NCBI GenBank assembly: GCA_003001795.1
Contig: PVNI01000002.1
Span: 310,001-374,000 of the forward strand
Direction of reading: 5' to 3'
Length of the DNA stretch: 64,000 bases
DNA from: Actinomadura viridilutea
GTDB taxonomy: Bacteria; Actinomycetota; Actinomycetes; Streptosporangiales; Streptosporangiaceae
Below the pieces are notes generated by a model. It searched no databases. It saw only the letters and a list, made by a program, of their open reading frames with translations, and had not been told where the DNA came from. Numbering within the stretch: the stretch's first letter is position 1; every line of letters starts with the position of its first letter. Position numbers and translations under genes: made by a program. This document shows, piece by piece, positions 38,789 to 46,799 of the stretch.

Positions 38789-39586
38789 TCAGCGCCCGAG
38801 CCCGCGCCGGATCGCCGCCTCCACCGGGGAGTAGGCGCCGTCGGGCCGTTCCAGCCGCAGCGGCTCGGCCGGATACAGCGGCGGCTGCGCCATGAACCGC
38901 GGCTCTGTGCCGTGGTGCGGCTGCGCGGAGTGCACGACGAACGGATGGCACAGGTAGACGTCGCCGGCGCGCCCCGTGGCCAGGGCGACCGGCCGGTGCT
39001 CGCTCGCCGGAACGGCCTTCTGCGCCGCCTCCAGGAAGGTCAGCCCCTCCTCCCCCGCGGGCTCCAGGATCGGCGGCACGTCCAGATGCGAGCCCACGCG
39101 GATGCGCGTGGGCGCGTCGAGCTCGCCCACGTCGGAGAACAGGAACAGCATGAGCAGCGCCCGGCCCTTGGAGGAGACGTTCAGCCGCCAGCTCATGAAG
39201 TCGTCGGGGTCGTCCCCCGGAAAGCTCGACTCGACGTGCCAGCCGGTGTCGCCGGGGTCGTCCGGGCTGGGGAACCGCACCGGGACCGTGCCGAGGCCGG
39301 GCCGCGGCACCCACCGCCCCGCCCCGACGAGCGCGTCGAACGCCGCGTGCAGCTTCGGCGTGTTGGCGGCGACGCGGAACGGCTCCTGGTCGTAGTGCCA
39401 CAGCCGCACCACCGGGCGCGTCCAGGTGGAGGGGTCGTCGGGGTCGCAGCCGGTGTCCGGCCACATGATCTCCCGGCACGCGTCGGCGACCTCGCGCGGG
39501 AACGCCTCCGGGATGCGCACGAAGCCGTTCTCGATGAATTCGGCCACCTGCGCGTCGTCGAGGGATTCGGGCATGCGGCCCAGCAT
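38789..39586 (-). CDS. Phytanoyl-CoA dioxygenase (PhyH) family protein
   Basis: Fe(II)/2-oxoglutarate dioxygenase-like protein. The N-terminus has DAQVAEFIENGFVRIPEAF, a PhyH hallmark. The metal triad is likely H-x-E in GWHVESSFPGDDPDDF plus a distal His in LCHPFVVHSAQPHHGTEPRFM, where the following Arg would bind 2-oxoglutarate. Length 265 aa. ATG at 39586 or 39574 (both in frame), neither with a strong ribosome site. Substrate unknown. Stands alone between aroC and the SseB-like gene. No sign of truncation. Confidence 0.8.
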   Translation of the reverse strand: MLGRMPESLDDAQVAEFIENGFVRIPEAFPREVADACREIMWPDTGCDPDDPSTWTRPVVRLWHYDQEPFRVAANTPKLHAAFDALVGAGRWVPRPGLGTVPVRFPSPDDPGDTGWHVESSFPGDDPDDFMSWRLNVSSKGRALLMLFLFSDVGELDAPTRIRVGSHLDVPPILEPAGEEGLTFLEAAQKAVPASEHRPVALATGRAGDVYLCHPFVVHSAQPHHGTEPRFMAQPPLYPAEPLRLERPDGAYSPVEAAIRRGLGR

Positions 39587-39649
39587 GCCCGCCGCGTCCC
39601 GCGCCGGGCCACTCGTTTTCCTTCCGGGGCCCGGCGGGGTCGGCGCGGT

Positions 39650-40390
39650 TCAGCCGCGGACGACGGTGAGCTCGACGCCGCCGACGATGCGGCCGCGGAG
39701 CATCTCCGCGAGGCGGTCGGAGACGCGGCGCACGGCGGCGCGCTCGTCGTGGCCCGGCCGCAGGGTGAAGCGGATGGCCAGCTCGGCCCTGCCGCCGCGG
39801 TCGACGCGCACCCCGCTGACCGCCTCCTCAGGGCCGAACGCGGCCTCCACGGCGGCCAGCACGTCCGGGTCCTCGTGCGGCGGCGGGATCGGGCGGCCCT
39901 CGGCCATCAGGTGCAGCCGGACGCCGTCCACGGCGAACGGCACCGGGCCCGCCACGTCCACGACGAGCGCGTCCGCGCCGTCGTCCAGCGCCGCCCGGCA
40001 CGCCTGCCGGGCGGTCACCGCGACCGGGCGGGCGTCGGGCCGCCACGCCTTGAGGCTGTCGAGGCAGGTGAAGCCGAGGACCCCGCGGCGGCCGTCCTCG
40101 CCGATCAGCGTGGGCAGCGCCATCTCGCTGGACTTCTCGCGCCGCAGCGGCGGCCGGTTCGGACGGCCGCCGCCCGCGGCGGCGGGCGCCGGCGGCGGCG
40201 CCTCCTCCTCTTCGGTGAGGACGGCCACGACGGGGATCAGCAGCCGCGCGTCCGGCAGCGCCTGCAGGACCGCGTGCTCGCCGAGGCGGCCGTCGGCGTA
40301 CCCGGCCAGCGCCTCGCGCAGCCGCGGGTCGGCCGAGCCGTCGTCGTCGGGGAACTGGGGTTCGGGAACGGTCAGGTGACGCACGGCCAC
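39650..40390 (-). CDS. SseB family protein
   Basis: Resembles SseB-like proteins: the N-terminal half has LREALAGYADGRLGEHAVLQAL, DARLLIPVVAVLTEEEE, then EMALPTLIGEDGRRGVLGFTCLDSLKAW and LDDGADALVVDVAGPVPFAVDG. The C-terminal part (EAAFGPEEAVSGVRVDRGG, LRPGHDERAAVRRVSDRLAE) is the usual actinobacterial extension. Length 246 aa from GTG 40390, ten bases after GGAGG. Function unknown in actinobacteria. It ends just before aroC/PhyH and is transcribed in the same direction as the barbiturase gene, 58 bp after it. Confidence 0.78.
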   Translation of the reverse strand: MAVRHLTVPEPQFPDDDGSADPRLREALAGYADGRLGEHAVLQALPDARLLIPVVAVLTEEEEAPPPAPAAAGGGRPNRPPLRREKSSEMALPTLIGEDGRRGVLGFTCLDSLKAWRPDARPVAVTARQACRAALDDGADALVVDVAGPVPFAVDGVRLHLMAEGRPIPPPHEDPDVLAAVEAAFGPEEAVSGVRVDRGGRAELAIRFTLRPGHDERAAVRRVSDRLAEMLRGRIVGGVELTVVRG

Positions 40391-40448
40391 GAGGCTATAA
40401 CCTCCGGCGACCACCCAGTGCGGTTATCCGCCTACCCGAGGTGATCGT

Positions 40449-41555
40449 TCAGCCGAGGTCGGCGATGGCGGCGACGGTGCCGCCGCCGGACGGGCCCTGG
40501 TGGACGGCGGCGACCGACACGAACACGGCCGGGTCGCCGGTGACCGACGCGGCCACCCCGCCCACGCACGCCTTGATCTGCCGGTGCCAGTGCACGTCGG
40601 AGTCGTCCAGCATGATGTTGCGCCGCCCGCGCACCCGGCCGGACGGGTCGGCCTCGCACTTGATGAACACGTTGACCAGGCGGCCGTCCAGGTCGTCGGG
40701 GTGCGGGCGGTCGGGCAGCGGCAGGCCGGTCGAGCGGATCGCCGCCCAGATGCCGTCGGCGTCCAGCGCGTCCCGCATGACCGCGTGCCCGGCCCGGTAC
40801 CGGCCGCCGATCCCCCGCACGTTGCCGACCACGACGATCTGGGCGCGGTCCAGCTCCACGCCGGACGAGCAGGACGCCACCGACGAGTACAGCGACAGGT
40901 CCCGGTGGATCTGCTCGGGACGGGGCGGCTCGATCTCGCCGAGCGCGACCGCGATGCCCAGCGCGGTGGTGGAGTTGGAGATGTCCATCGACTTGAGCGT
41001 GTCCTCGGTGACCACGTCCTGGCCGCGCGAGCGCGCGTCGTTGATGGTGTCGAGGGTCAGCAGCGGCGTCTTGGTCTGGACGTAGTGCACGTCGGCCGGG
41101 TCGTCGATCCCGGCGACCTTCATGGCCTCGCGCACCCCCGCGGCGACCTTCTCGACCATGGCGGGACGGCCGATGTCCTCGGGGAGGATCACCTCGCTCA
41201 TCGCGACCCCGACCGACAGGCGCGGCTCGTCGGTGGCGGGCACGGTCGCCGGGTCGACGGTGGCGAACACGGTGGCGTGCGGGCTGAGCACCCCGTCGGT
41301 GCCGCCCGACCACACCAGCGGGACGTTGCGGACCTCCTCCTCGGTGCGGGTGCCCTTGGCGACCAGCACCTCGCGGAACGCCCGGTCGGCCAGCAGGCGG
41401 GTGTAGTCGTTGACGCCGCCGTTGCCCTCGGTCTTGCCGACCACGGCGAGCACCCGGTCGGCCTCGAGCACGCCGTCGTCGATGAGCCGGGCCAGCCCGG
41501 AGGCGTCGGCCACGTGTTCGATGGGGATCTTGCGGACTTCGATCGGGTCGGGCAC
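40449..41555 (-). CDS. Barbiturase / cyanuric acid hydrolase family ring-opening amidohydrolase
   Basis: Family of AtzD/TrzD and actinobacterial barbiturase, which opens barbiturate to ureidomalonate in oxidative pyrimidine degradation. The three internal Ser-Lys pairs of the fold are all visible: K41 in [16 protein letters not shown] with S83 in [14 protein letters not shown]162 in [12 protein letters not shown] with S231 in [10 protein letters not shown] (the catalytic pair by analogy); K299 in [13 protein letters not shown] with S347 in [16 protein letters not shown]. Length 368 aa, GTG start with AAGGAG eight bases upstream. Lies 76 bp after the carbamate kinase gene. With a nucleobase permease, Mo hydroxylase and MatB nearby, barbiturate is a likelier substrate than cyanurate; this is inferred from context. 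Confidence 0.88.
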   Translation of the reverse strand: MPDPIEVRKIPIEHVADASGLARLIDDGVLEADRVLAVVGKTEGNGGVNDYTRLLADRAFREVLVAKGTRTEEEVRNVPLVWSGGTDGVLSPHATVFATVDPATVPATDEPRLSVGVAMSEVILPEDIGRPAMVEKVAAGVREAMKVAGIDDPADVHYVQTKTPLLTLDTINDARSRGQDVVTEDTLKSMDISNSTTALGIAVALGEIEPPRPEQIHRDLSLYSSVASCSSGVELDRAQIVVVGNVRGIGGRYRAGHAVMRDALDADGIWAAIRSTGLPLPDRPHPDDLDGRLVNVFIKCEADPSGRVRGRRNIMLDDSDVHWHRQIKACVGGVAASVTGDPAVFVSVAAVHQGPSGGGTVAAIADLG

Positions 41556-41571
41556 GTCGCCGCTCCTTGCT

Positions 41572-41616
41572 CTCGTGTCGTGGCTCTCGTGTCGTGCTTG
41601 TCGCCCTCGTGTCGTG
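41572..41616. repeat. Short direct repeats between carbamate kinase and barbiturase genes
   Basis: CTCGTGTCGTG occurs at 41572-41582, 41586-41596 and 41606-41616 (steps of 14 and 20 bp), filling most of the 76-bp spacer after the carbamate kinase stop. Confidence 0.85.
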
Positions 41617-41631
41617 CGGGTCGCCGCCGGC

Positions 41632-42612
41632 TCAGCCGCACCGCTCGCCGGGGTGGACGATCGTTCCGGCCTCGCCGCGGACCGCGTCGGTGATCCGGTC
41701 GAGCGAGGTGATCGCGGCGCGCCGGCCGCCCCGCTCGACGAAACGGCACGCCGCCGTCACCTTCGGCCCCATGCTGCCGCCGGCGAAGTGCCCGGCGGCG
41801 GCCAGCGTGCGCAGCTCCCGCGCGGTGGTGCGGCGCAGCGGACGCTCCCGCGGGGTCCCGTACCCCACCAGGACGTGCTCCACATCGGTGGCGATCACCA
41901 GGGTGGCGGCGCCCAGCCGCCGGGCCAGCAGCGCCGCCGCCAGGTCCTTGTCCACCACCGCCTCCACGCCGCGCAGGACGCCGTCCTCGCCGCGCACGAC
42001 GGGCACGCCTCCGCCGCCGGCCGCGACCACGACGTGGCCGGCGTCGAGCAGCAGGGCCGCGGCGTCCGCGTCGAGGATCTCCAGCGGCTCGGGCGAGGCG
42101 ACCACGCGCCGCCAGCCGCGCGGCCCGTAGGACCGCCACTGCTGCCCGAGCGCCATGAACCGCTCCGCCTCGGCCTGCGGGAAGTACCGGCCGATCGGCT
42201 TGACCGGGTCGGCGAAGGCGGGGTCGGCGGCGTCCACCAGGGTGCGGGTGACGACGACGGTGACCGGCCGGTCCGCGCCGCGCGCCGCCAGGGCCCGCGC
42301 CAGCGCGTTCATGATCAGCACGCCGACGGTGGCCTGGGTCTGCGCGCCGCACCAGTCCAGCGGCACCGGCGGCACCACGTCCGCGGCCAGCTGGTTCTTG
42401 ATCAGCAGGTTGCCGACCTGGGGGCCGTTGCCGTGCGTCAGCGCCACCCGGGCGCCCGCCGCGACCAGGTCGGCCACGTGCTCCATGGCCGCCTCGACCG
42501 CCGCGCGCTGGGCGTCCGGGGCGGCGCTGCCGTCGGGCGCCGTCATGGCGTTGCCGCCGAGCGCGATCAGGACCCGCTCGCCGTCGAGCGGCCCCGCCTC
42601 CTGCCTGCTCAC
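41632..42612 (-). CDS. arcC: Carbamate kinase
   Basis: Transfers phosphate between carbamoyl phosphate and ADP; in catabolic pathways it makes ATP and releases carbamate, which breaks down to ammonia and CO2. Motifs: [80 protein letters not shown], and [18 protein letters not shown]. Length 326 aa; GTG at 42612 is the start. No arginine deiminase or catabolic ornithine carbamoyltransferase is present, so the carbamoyl phosphate must come from elsewhere. The pairing with barbiturase and the FdrA/DUF2877 genes suggests it comes from a ureido compound. Confidence 0.95.
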   Translation of the reverse strand: MSRQEAGPLDGERVLIALGGNAMTAPDGSAAPDAQRAAVEAAMEHVADLVAAGARVALTHGNGPQVGNLLIKNQLAADVVPPVPLDWCGAQTQATVGVLIMNALARALAARGADRPVTVVVTRTLVDAADPAFADPVKPIGRYFPQAEAERFMALGQQWRSYGPRGWRRVVASPEPLEILDADAAALLLDAGHVVVAAGGGGVPVVRGEDGVLRGVEAVVDKDLAAALLARRLGAATLVIATDVEHVLVGYGTPRERPLRRTTARELRTLAAAGHFAGGSMGPKVTAACRFVERGGRRAAITSLDRITDAVRGEAGTIVHPGERCG

Positions 42613-42648
42613 GGGGCCGAAGGTAGCCGCGAAACGGGCGCCGCGCCT

Positions 42649-42663
42649 GGGCGGATATCGCCC
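42649..42663. promoter_or_regulatory. Palindrome upstream of the carbamate kinase-barbiturase operon
   Basis: GGGCG-GATAT-CGCCC, perfect 5-bp arms, lies 37 bp upstream of the carbamate kinase GTG. A TACCTT (-10-like, plus 42619-42624) is closer to the gene. Candidate operator; regulator unknown, PucR is one possibility. Confidence 0.4.
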
Positions 42664-42843
42664 AACCGGCGCCCTAGGTTCGGCAAAAGTGGCCGGTTCG
42701 GCGCGCGCAGGACGCCCGGCCGAGCCGTGCGGCTGGAGCGCGCGCCGAGCGCGCCCGGAGACCCGGCCGGGCGGCCCGTGCGGCGCTCCTGAGAAGGCCC
42801 ACGGGGCCCACGGCGGGCGTGCGCCGGGTCAGCGAGGCGGCGG

Positions 42844-44019
42844 TCAGCCGAGGCGGCGCAGGCGCTCCACGGCCTCGTCGATGACCTCGTCCTTCTTGCA
42901 GAAGGCGAACCGGACGAAATGCGATCCGGCCGCGGCGTCGTCGTAGAAGACCTGGGTGGGGATGGCGACGACGCCGACCTTCTCGGGCAGGGCCAGGGCC
43001 AGCTCCATGCCGTCGGTGAAGCCGAGCGGGCGGATGTCGGCCTGGACGAAGTAGGTGCCCTGCGGGCGGACGGCCGCGAAGCCCGCCGCCTCCAGGCCCG
43101 CGACGAGCCGGTCGCGCTTGGCCTGCAGCGAGTCGCGCAGCCGCGCCACCCAGTCGAGCTCGTTGCGCAGCGCGTAGGCGACGGCCCGCTGCCACGGGCC
43201 GCCGGCCGCGTACGTCATGAACTGCTTGACGGTCTGGACCGCGCGCACGTACGGGGCGGGCGCGGTGACCCAGCCGGTCTTCCAGCCGGTGACGGAGAAC
43301 GTCTTGCCCGCCGACGAGACCGCGACGGTGCGTTCGCGCATGCCGTCCAGGGTCGCCAGGGGGATGTGCTCGGCGTCGTCGAAGGTCAGGTACTCGTAGA
43401 CCTCGTCGGTGAGCGCGATCAGGTCGTGCTCGCGGCACAGGTCGGCGATCGCCTCCAGCTCCGCGCGGGTGAAGACGGTGCCCGCCGGGTTGTGCGGCGA
43501 GTTCACCAGGATCATGCGGGTGCGGGGGCCGACCGCGGCGCGCAGCTCGTCGGGGTCGAAGGTGAAGCGGCCGCCGTCCGGACGCAGCGTCACCGGCCGC
43601 CGCACCGCGCCGGCCAGCGCGATCGTGGCGGCGTAGGAGTCGTAGTACGGCTCGAAGACGATCACTTCGTCGCCGGGGTTCGCCAGCGCCAGCACGGAGG
43701 CGGCGATGCCCTCGGTGGCGCCGACGGTGATGTAGACCTCGGTGTCCGGGTCGTACTCCAGCCCGTACCGCGCGCGCCGCTGCTCGGCCACGGCGCGGCG
43801 CAGCTCGGGCAGGCCGGGGCCGGGCGGGTACTGGTTGCCGCCGGAGCGGATCGCCTCGACGGCCGCGTCCAGCATCCCCGGCGGGCCGTCGGTGTCGGGG
43901 AAGCCCTGGCCGAGGTTGATCGACCCGGTCCGCACCGCCAGCGCGGACATCTCCGCGAAGATCGTCGTCCCGAATCCCTGCATGCGAGGTACGAGCGGCT
44001 CAGTCACGTCCACCATCAT
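42844..44019 (-). CDS. PLP-dependent class I/II aminotransferase
   Basis: Fold-type I aminotransferase. Blocks: SINLGQGFPDTDGPPGMLDAA, NQYPPGPGLPELRRAVAE, YITVGATEGIAASVLAL, ILVNSPHNPAGTVFTRAEL, LIALTDEVYEYLTFDD and the PLP lysine in SSAGKTFSVTGWKTGWVTAP (about residue 237). It resembles kynurenine/methionine-type and N-succinyl-DAP aminotransferases; the substrate is not decidable. Length 391 aa. ATG at 44019. It separates the flippase-like gene from the carbamate kinase gene on the same strand. A role in the pyrimidine pathway is not required but cannot be excluded. Confidence 0.9.
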   Translation of the reverse strand: MMVDVTEPLVPRMQGFGTTIFAEMSALAVRTGSINLGQGFPDTDGPPGMLDAAVEAIRSGGNQYPPGPGLPELRRAVAEQRRARYGLEYDPDTEVYITVGATEGIAASVLALANPGDEVIVFEPYYDSYAATIALAGAVRRPVTLRPDGGRFTFDPDELRAAVGPRTRMILVNSPHNPAGTVFTRAELEAIADLCREHDLIALTDEVYEYLTFDDAEHIPLATLDGMRERTVAVSSAGKTFSVTGWKTGWVTAPAPYVRAVQTVKQFMTYAAGGPWQRAVAYALRNELDWVARLRDSLQAKRDRLVAGLEAAGFAAVRPQGTYFVQADIRPLGFTDGMELALALPEKVGVVAIPTQVFYDDAAAGSHFVRFAFCKKDEVIDEAVERLRRLG

Positions 44020-44040
44020 CGCGGGTCCCGGGCGGACGCG

Positions 44041-44128
44041 TCCTCGGCCGGGGGTCGTCCAGTCCTCGGCCGGGGGCCGTCCAGTCCTCGGCCGGGGGCC
44101 GTCCAGTCCTCGGCCGGGGGCCGTCTAG
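44041..44128. repeat. Four 22-bp tandem repeats ending at a stop codon
   Basis: A 22-bp unit containing CGGCCGGGGGCCG starts at 44041, 44063, 44085 and 44107, nearly identical. The last copy forms the TAG stop (plus 44125-44127) of the upstream flippase-like gene. Three units carry a CGGCC-GGG-GGCCG hairpin; the first has one change. Confidence 0.92.
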
Positions 44129-45192
44129 GCCGCCCGCGCGGGCACCGGCGCCTCCTGTTCGCGCGTGCCGGCCGGCGCGACGGCGTCGTCGGAGGCGTCG
44201 TCGGATTGGCCGCCGCGCATCGTCCCGGCGGTCAGCAGTCCGATGGGGACGGGCGCCCAGTGCGACACGGCCCGGAAGATCAGCACACCGGAGAGGGCGG
44301 CGGCCGTCTCGACTCCCGACGCGGCCAGCAGCGCGACCAGCGCGGCCTCGGTCGAGCCGAGCCCGCCCGGCCCCGGCACCGCGCCGCCCGCCGCCGCGCC
44401 GACCATGTAGACGACGATCAGCGCGCCGAACTGGCCGGGTGCCGCGGCCCCGGGGACCGCCAGCACGCTCAGCGCGAATCCCACGGCCATGACCAGCGTG
44501 GTCGCCGCCGACGCCGCCAGCATGACCGCCAGGTCTCCCGGACGCCGCGCCAGCCGCGCGCACGCCTGGAGGGGGCCGCGCAGCCGCTCTCGCAGGACCC
44601 ACGCGGCGACGCCCGCGGCGGGCACGGCCGCCGCGGCGATCGCGATCAGGGGTCCGCCGAGCCCTTCCAAGTGCTCCCGCAGCCACGCGACCAGCACGCC
44701 GTCCCCGGTCGTCAGCGCGATCGGCAGCACCGCCGCGAACAGCAGCAGGTCGGCGACCGCGCCCCCGATCTGCAGGACTCCCGCCACCGCCACCGCCTGC
44801 CCGGCGGGGACGCCCCGTCCGGTCAGGTACCGCGCGTTGACCGCGATCGTGCCGAGCCCGCCGCCGGTCACCCGGTTCGCGGTCGCCCCGGTGAACTGCG
44901 CCATCGTGGCGTGCAGCAGCGGCAGCCGCCGTCCCGCCGCGCCGCGCAGCGCCACGGCGGAGAACCAGAAGTGCACGACGACGAGGACCGCCAGCGCGGG
45001 CACCAGCGCCCAGTGCGCGTCCCGGATGCCTCGCACCGCCCCCGACACCGTCGCCGCGGCGTCGCCGCTCGCCGCCGCCATCGCGGCGCCCGCGGCGAGC
45101 GCCGCCGCGGCCAACGCCCACCCGATCGCCCGCCTGCGCCGGACCGCACGGCGGCGCAGGACGGGCATCCCGGGGGCGGCGTGGACGTTCAT
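44125..45192 (-). CDS. Lysylphosphatidylglycerol synthase TM-region/flippase-like membrane protein (UPF0104)
   Basis: Polytopic protein with eight or nine hydrophobic segments between residues 23 and 325. Signatures of the UPF0104/MprF-flippase family are AQFTGATANRVTGGGLGTIAVNAR (about residues 96-118, here in two blocks) and the late VYMVGAAAGGAVPGPGGLGSTEAALVALL. It has no C-terminal GNAT-like lysyl transferase domain, so it is likely a lipid or glycan translocator of unknown substrate. Length 355 aa. ATG at 45192 with GGAGGAA upstream. Confidence 0.85.
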   Translation of the reverse strand: MNVHAAPGMPVLRRRAVRRRRAIGWALAAAALAAGAAMAAASGDAAATVSGAVRGIRDAHWALVPALAVLVVVHFWFSAVALRGAAGRRLPLLHATMAQFTGATANRVTGGGLGTIAVNARYLTGRGVPAGQAVAVAGVLQIGGAVADLLLFAAVLPIALTTGDGVLVAWLREHLEGLGGPLIAIAAAAVPAAGVAAWVLRERLRGPLQACARLARRPGDLAVMLAASAATTLVMAVGFALSVLAVPGAAAPGQFGALIVVYMVGAAAGGAVPGPGGLGSTEAALVALLAASGVETAAALSGVLIFRAVSHWAPVPIGLLTAGTMRGGQSDDASDDAVAPAGTREQEAPVPARAA

Positions 45193-45320
45193 GACTTCCT
45201 CCGGACGGGGCGGCGGCTGCTGTCTCCAGCCAACCCGTCCGACCGTCGAAGGTCAGTGGTGCGGCCACGCCAGTCGAGGGTGGGGACAACCTCAGCCCCC
45301 GCCCCGGGGCAACCCGCGGT

Positions 45321-46751
45321 CTAGGCGCTCTTCCCGGCCCCTTCGCCCAGGCGGGACTTGACGACCTTGCCCATGGCGTTGCGCGGCAGCGCGTCCACCA
45401 GGTGCACCACGCGGGGCCGCTTGTGCGCCGACAGCCGCTCCGCCACGAAGTCGATCAGCTCCTGGCCGGCGACGCCGTCGGCCACGACGTAGGCGGTGAC
45501 CTGTTCGCCGAGGTCGGGGTGCGGGGTGCCGACCACCGCCGCCTCCCGCACCGCCGGATGCGCCAGCAGCGCGTTCTCCACCTCGCCCGCGCCGATCCGG
45601 TACCCGCCGCTCTTGATCAGGTCGGTGGACGCGCGGCCGACGATGCGGTGCCACCCGTCCGGCCCGATCACGGCGATGTCGCCGGTGCGGAACCAGCCGT
45701 CGGGGGTGTACGCGGCGGCCGTGGCCTCGGGGCGGCCCAGGTAGCCGCTGAACAGCATCGGCGCCCGCACCTGCAGTTCCCCGGGCGTCTCCCCGTCGAA
45801 CGGGACGGGCGACCCGTCGTCGGCCGCCAGCCGCGTCTCCACTCCGGGCAGCGGGGTGCCGACGTGGCCGGGCCGCCGGTCGCCGTCGGCGCGCGCGGAG
45901 ACGGTGATGAGCGTCTCGGTCATGCCGTACCGCTCGACGGGCCGGTGCCCGGTCAGCTCGGCGAGGCGGTCGAACACCGGCACCGGCAGCGGGGCGCTGC
46001 CCGACACCAGCAGCCGCGCCCTGCGCAGGGCCTCGGCGGACGCCGCGTCCTCGCACACCCGCGACCACACGGTGGGGACGCCGAAGAACAGCGACCCGCC
46101 GTGCTCGTCGGCGGCCGCGGCGTACGCGGCGGGGCGGGGGCGCCCCGTGTGCACCAGCGGCGACCCGACCCGCAGCGCGCCCAGGACGCCGAGCACGAGC
46201 CCGTGCACGTGGAACAGCGGAAGGCCGTGGACGAGCACGTCGCCGGCCGTCCACTTCCACGCCTCGGCCAGCGCGTCCAGGCCCGCGGCGATCGCGGCCC
46301 GGGAGATCTGCACGCCCTTGGGGGCGCCGGTGGTGCCGCTGGTGTAGAGGATGAGCGCGGTCGCGTCGTCCGGCGGCCGCGGCGACGGCGGCGCGGACGT
46401 CCCGGACGGCAGCGCGTCCACGGGGACGAGCGGCGGGCCGCCGTCCGCGGGGTCCCAGGCGTCGCGGGCGGCCAGCAGCAGCCGCGCCCCCGAGTCGCCC
46501 AGGATGTGGTCCCGTTCGGCCGGGCCCGAGTCGGGCGGCAGCGGCACGACGGGCACGCCCGCGAGGATCCCGCCCACCACGGCGACCACGGTCTCGACCG
46601 TGGGAACGGCGTGCACCGCGACGGCCTCGGCGCCGCCGATCTCGGCCGCCACCGCCGCCGCGCGGGCGAACAGGTCGGCCCGGGACACGGCCCGGCCGTC
46701 CATCCGGATCGCCTCCGGCGCGTCCCCCGCCGGGTCTCCGAGCAGGTCCAT
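45321..46751 (-). CDS. matB: MatB-type malonyl-CoA synthetase (AMP-forming)
   Basis: ANL-superfamily acyl-CoA ligase making malonyl-CoA (or methylmalonyl-CoA) from free acid, ATP and CoA. P-loop LYTSGTTGAPKGVQI (about residues 136-150), LPLFHVHGLVLGVLGALR, VERYGMTETLITVSAR, GWFRTGDIAV, STDLIKSGGYRIGAGEVEN and the C-terminal Lys in LPRNAMGKVVK (K462). From memory these blocks match streptomycete MatB closely, including HVHGLVLG and the DLIKSGGY hinge. Length 476 aa. ATG 46751 with AAGGGGAG. It starts 48 bp after hyuB, so it is probably in the hyuA-hyuB operon. It would capture malonate from barbiturate breakdown. Confidence 0.88.
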   Translation of the reverse strand: MDLLGDPAGDAPEAIRMDGRAVSRADLFARAAAVAAEIGGAEAVAVHAVPTVETVVAVVGGILAGVPVVPLPPDSGPAERDHILGDSGARLLLAARDAWDPADGGPPLVPVDALPSGTSAPPSPRPPDDATALILYTSGTTGAPKGVQISRAAIAAGLDALAEAWKWTAGDVLVHGLPLFHVHGLVLGVLGALRVGSPLVHTGRPRPAAYAAAADEHGGSLFFGVPTVWSRVCEDAASAEALRRARLLVSGSAPLPVPVFDRLAELTGHRPVERYGMTETLITVSARADGDRRPGHVGTPLPGVETRLAADDGSPVPFDGETPGELQVRAPMLFSGYLGRPEATAAAYTPDGWFRTGDIAVIGPDGWHRIVGRASTDLIKSGGYRIGAGEVENALLAHPAVREAAVVGTPHPDLGEQVTAYVVADGVAGQELIDFVAERLSAHKRPRVVHLVDALPRNAMGKVVKSRLGEGAGKSA

Positions 46752-46799
46752 CGCTCCCCTTCCGTCCGTGCCGTGCGTCTTCGGGCAGGCCGCGCGCCT

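Noticed and set aside
40449..41555. Cyanuric acid hydrolase (AtzD) for triazine breakdown
   Set aside because: Same family and same Ser-Lys pairs, but no biuret or allophanate hydrolase genes are present, while pyrimidine-related genes are. Kept as an alternative only.
44041..44128. CRISPR array
   Set aside because: Units are directly adjacent with no unique spacers and no cas genes are in the window; the other tandem repeats are likewise spacer-free.
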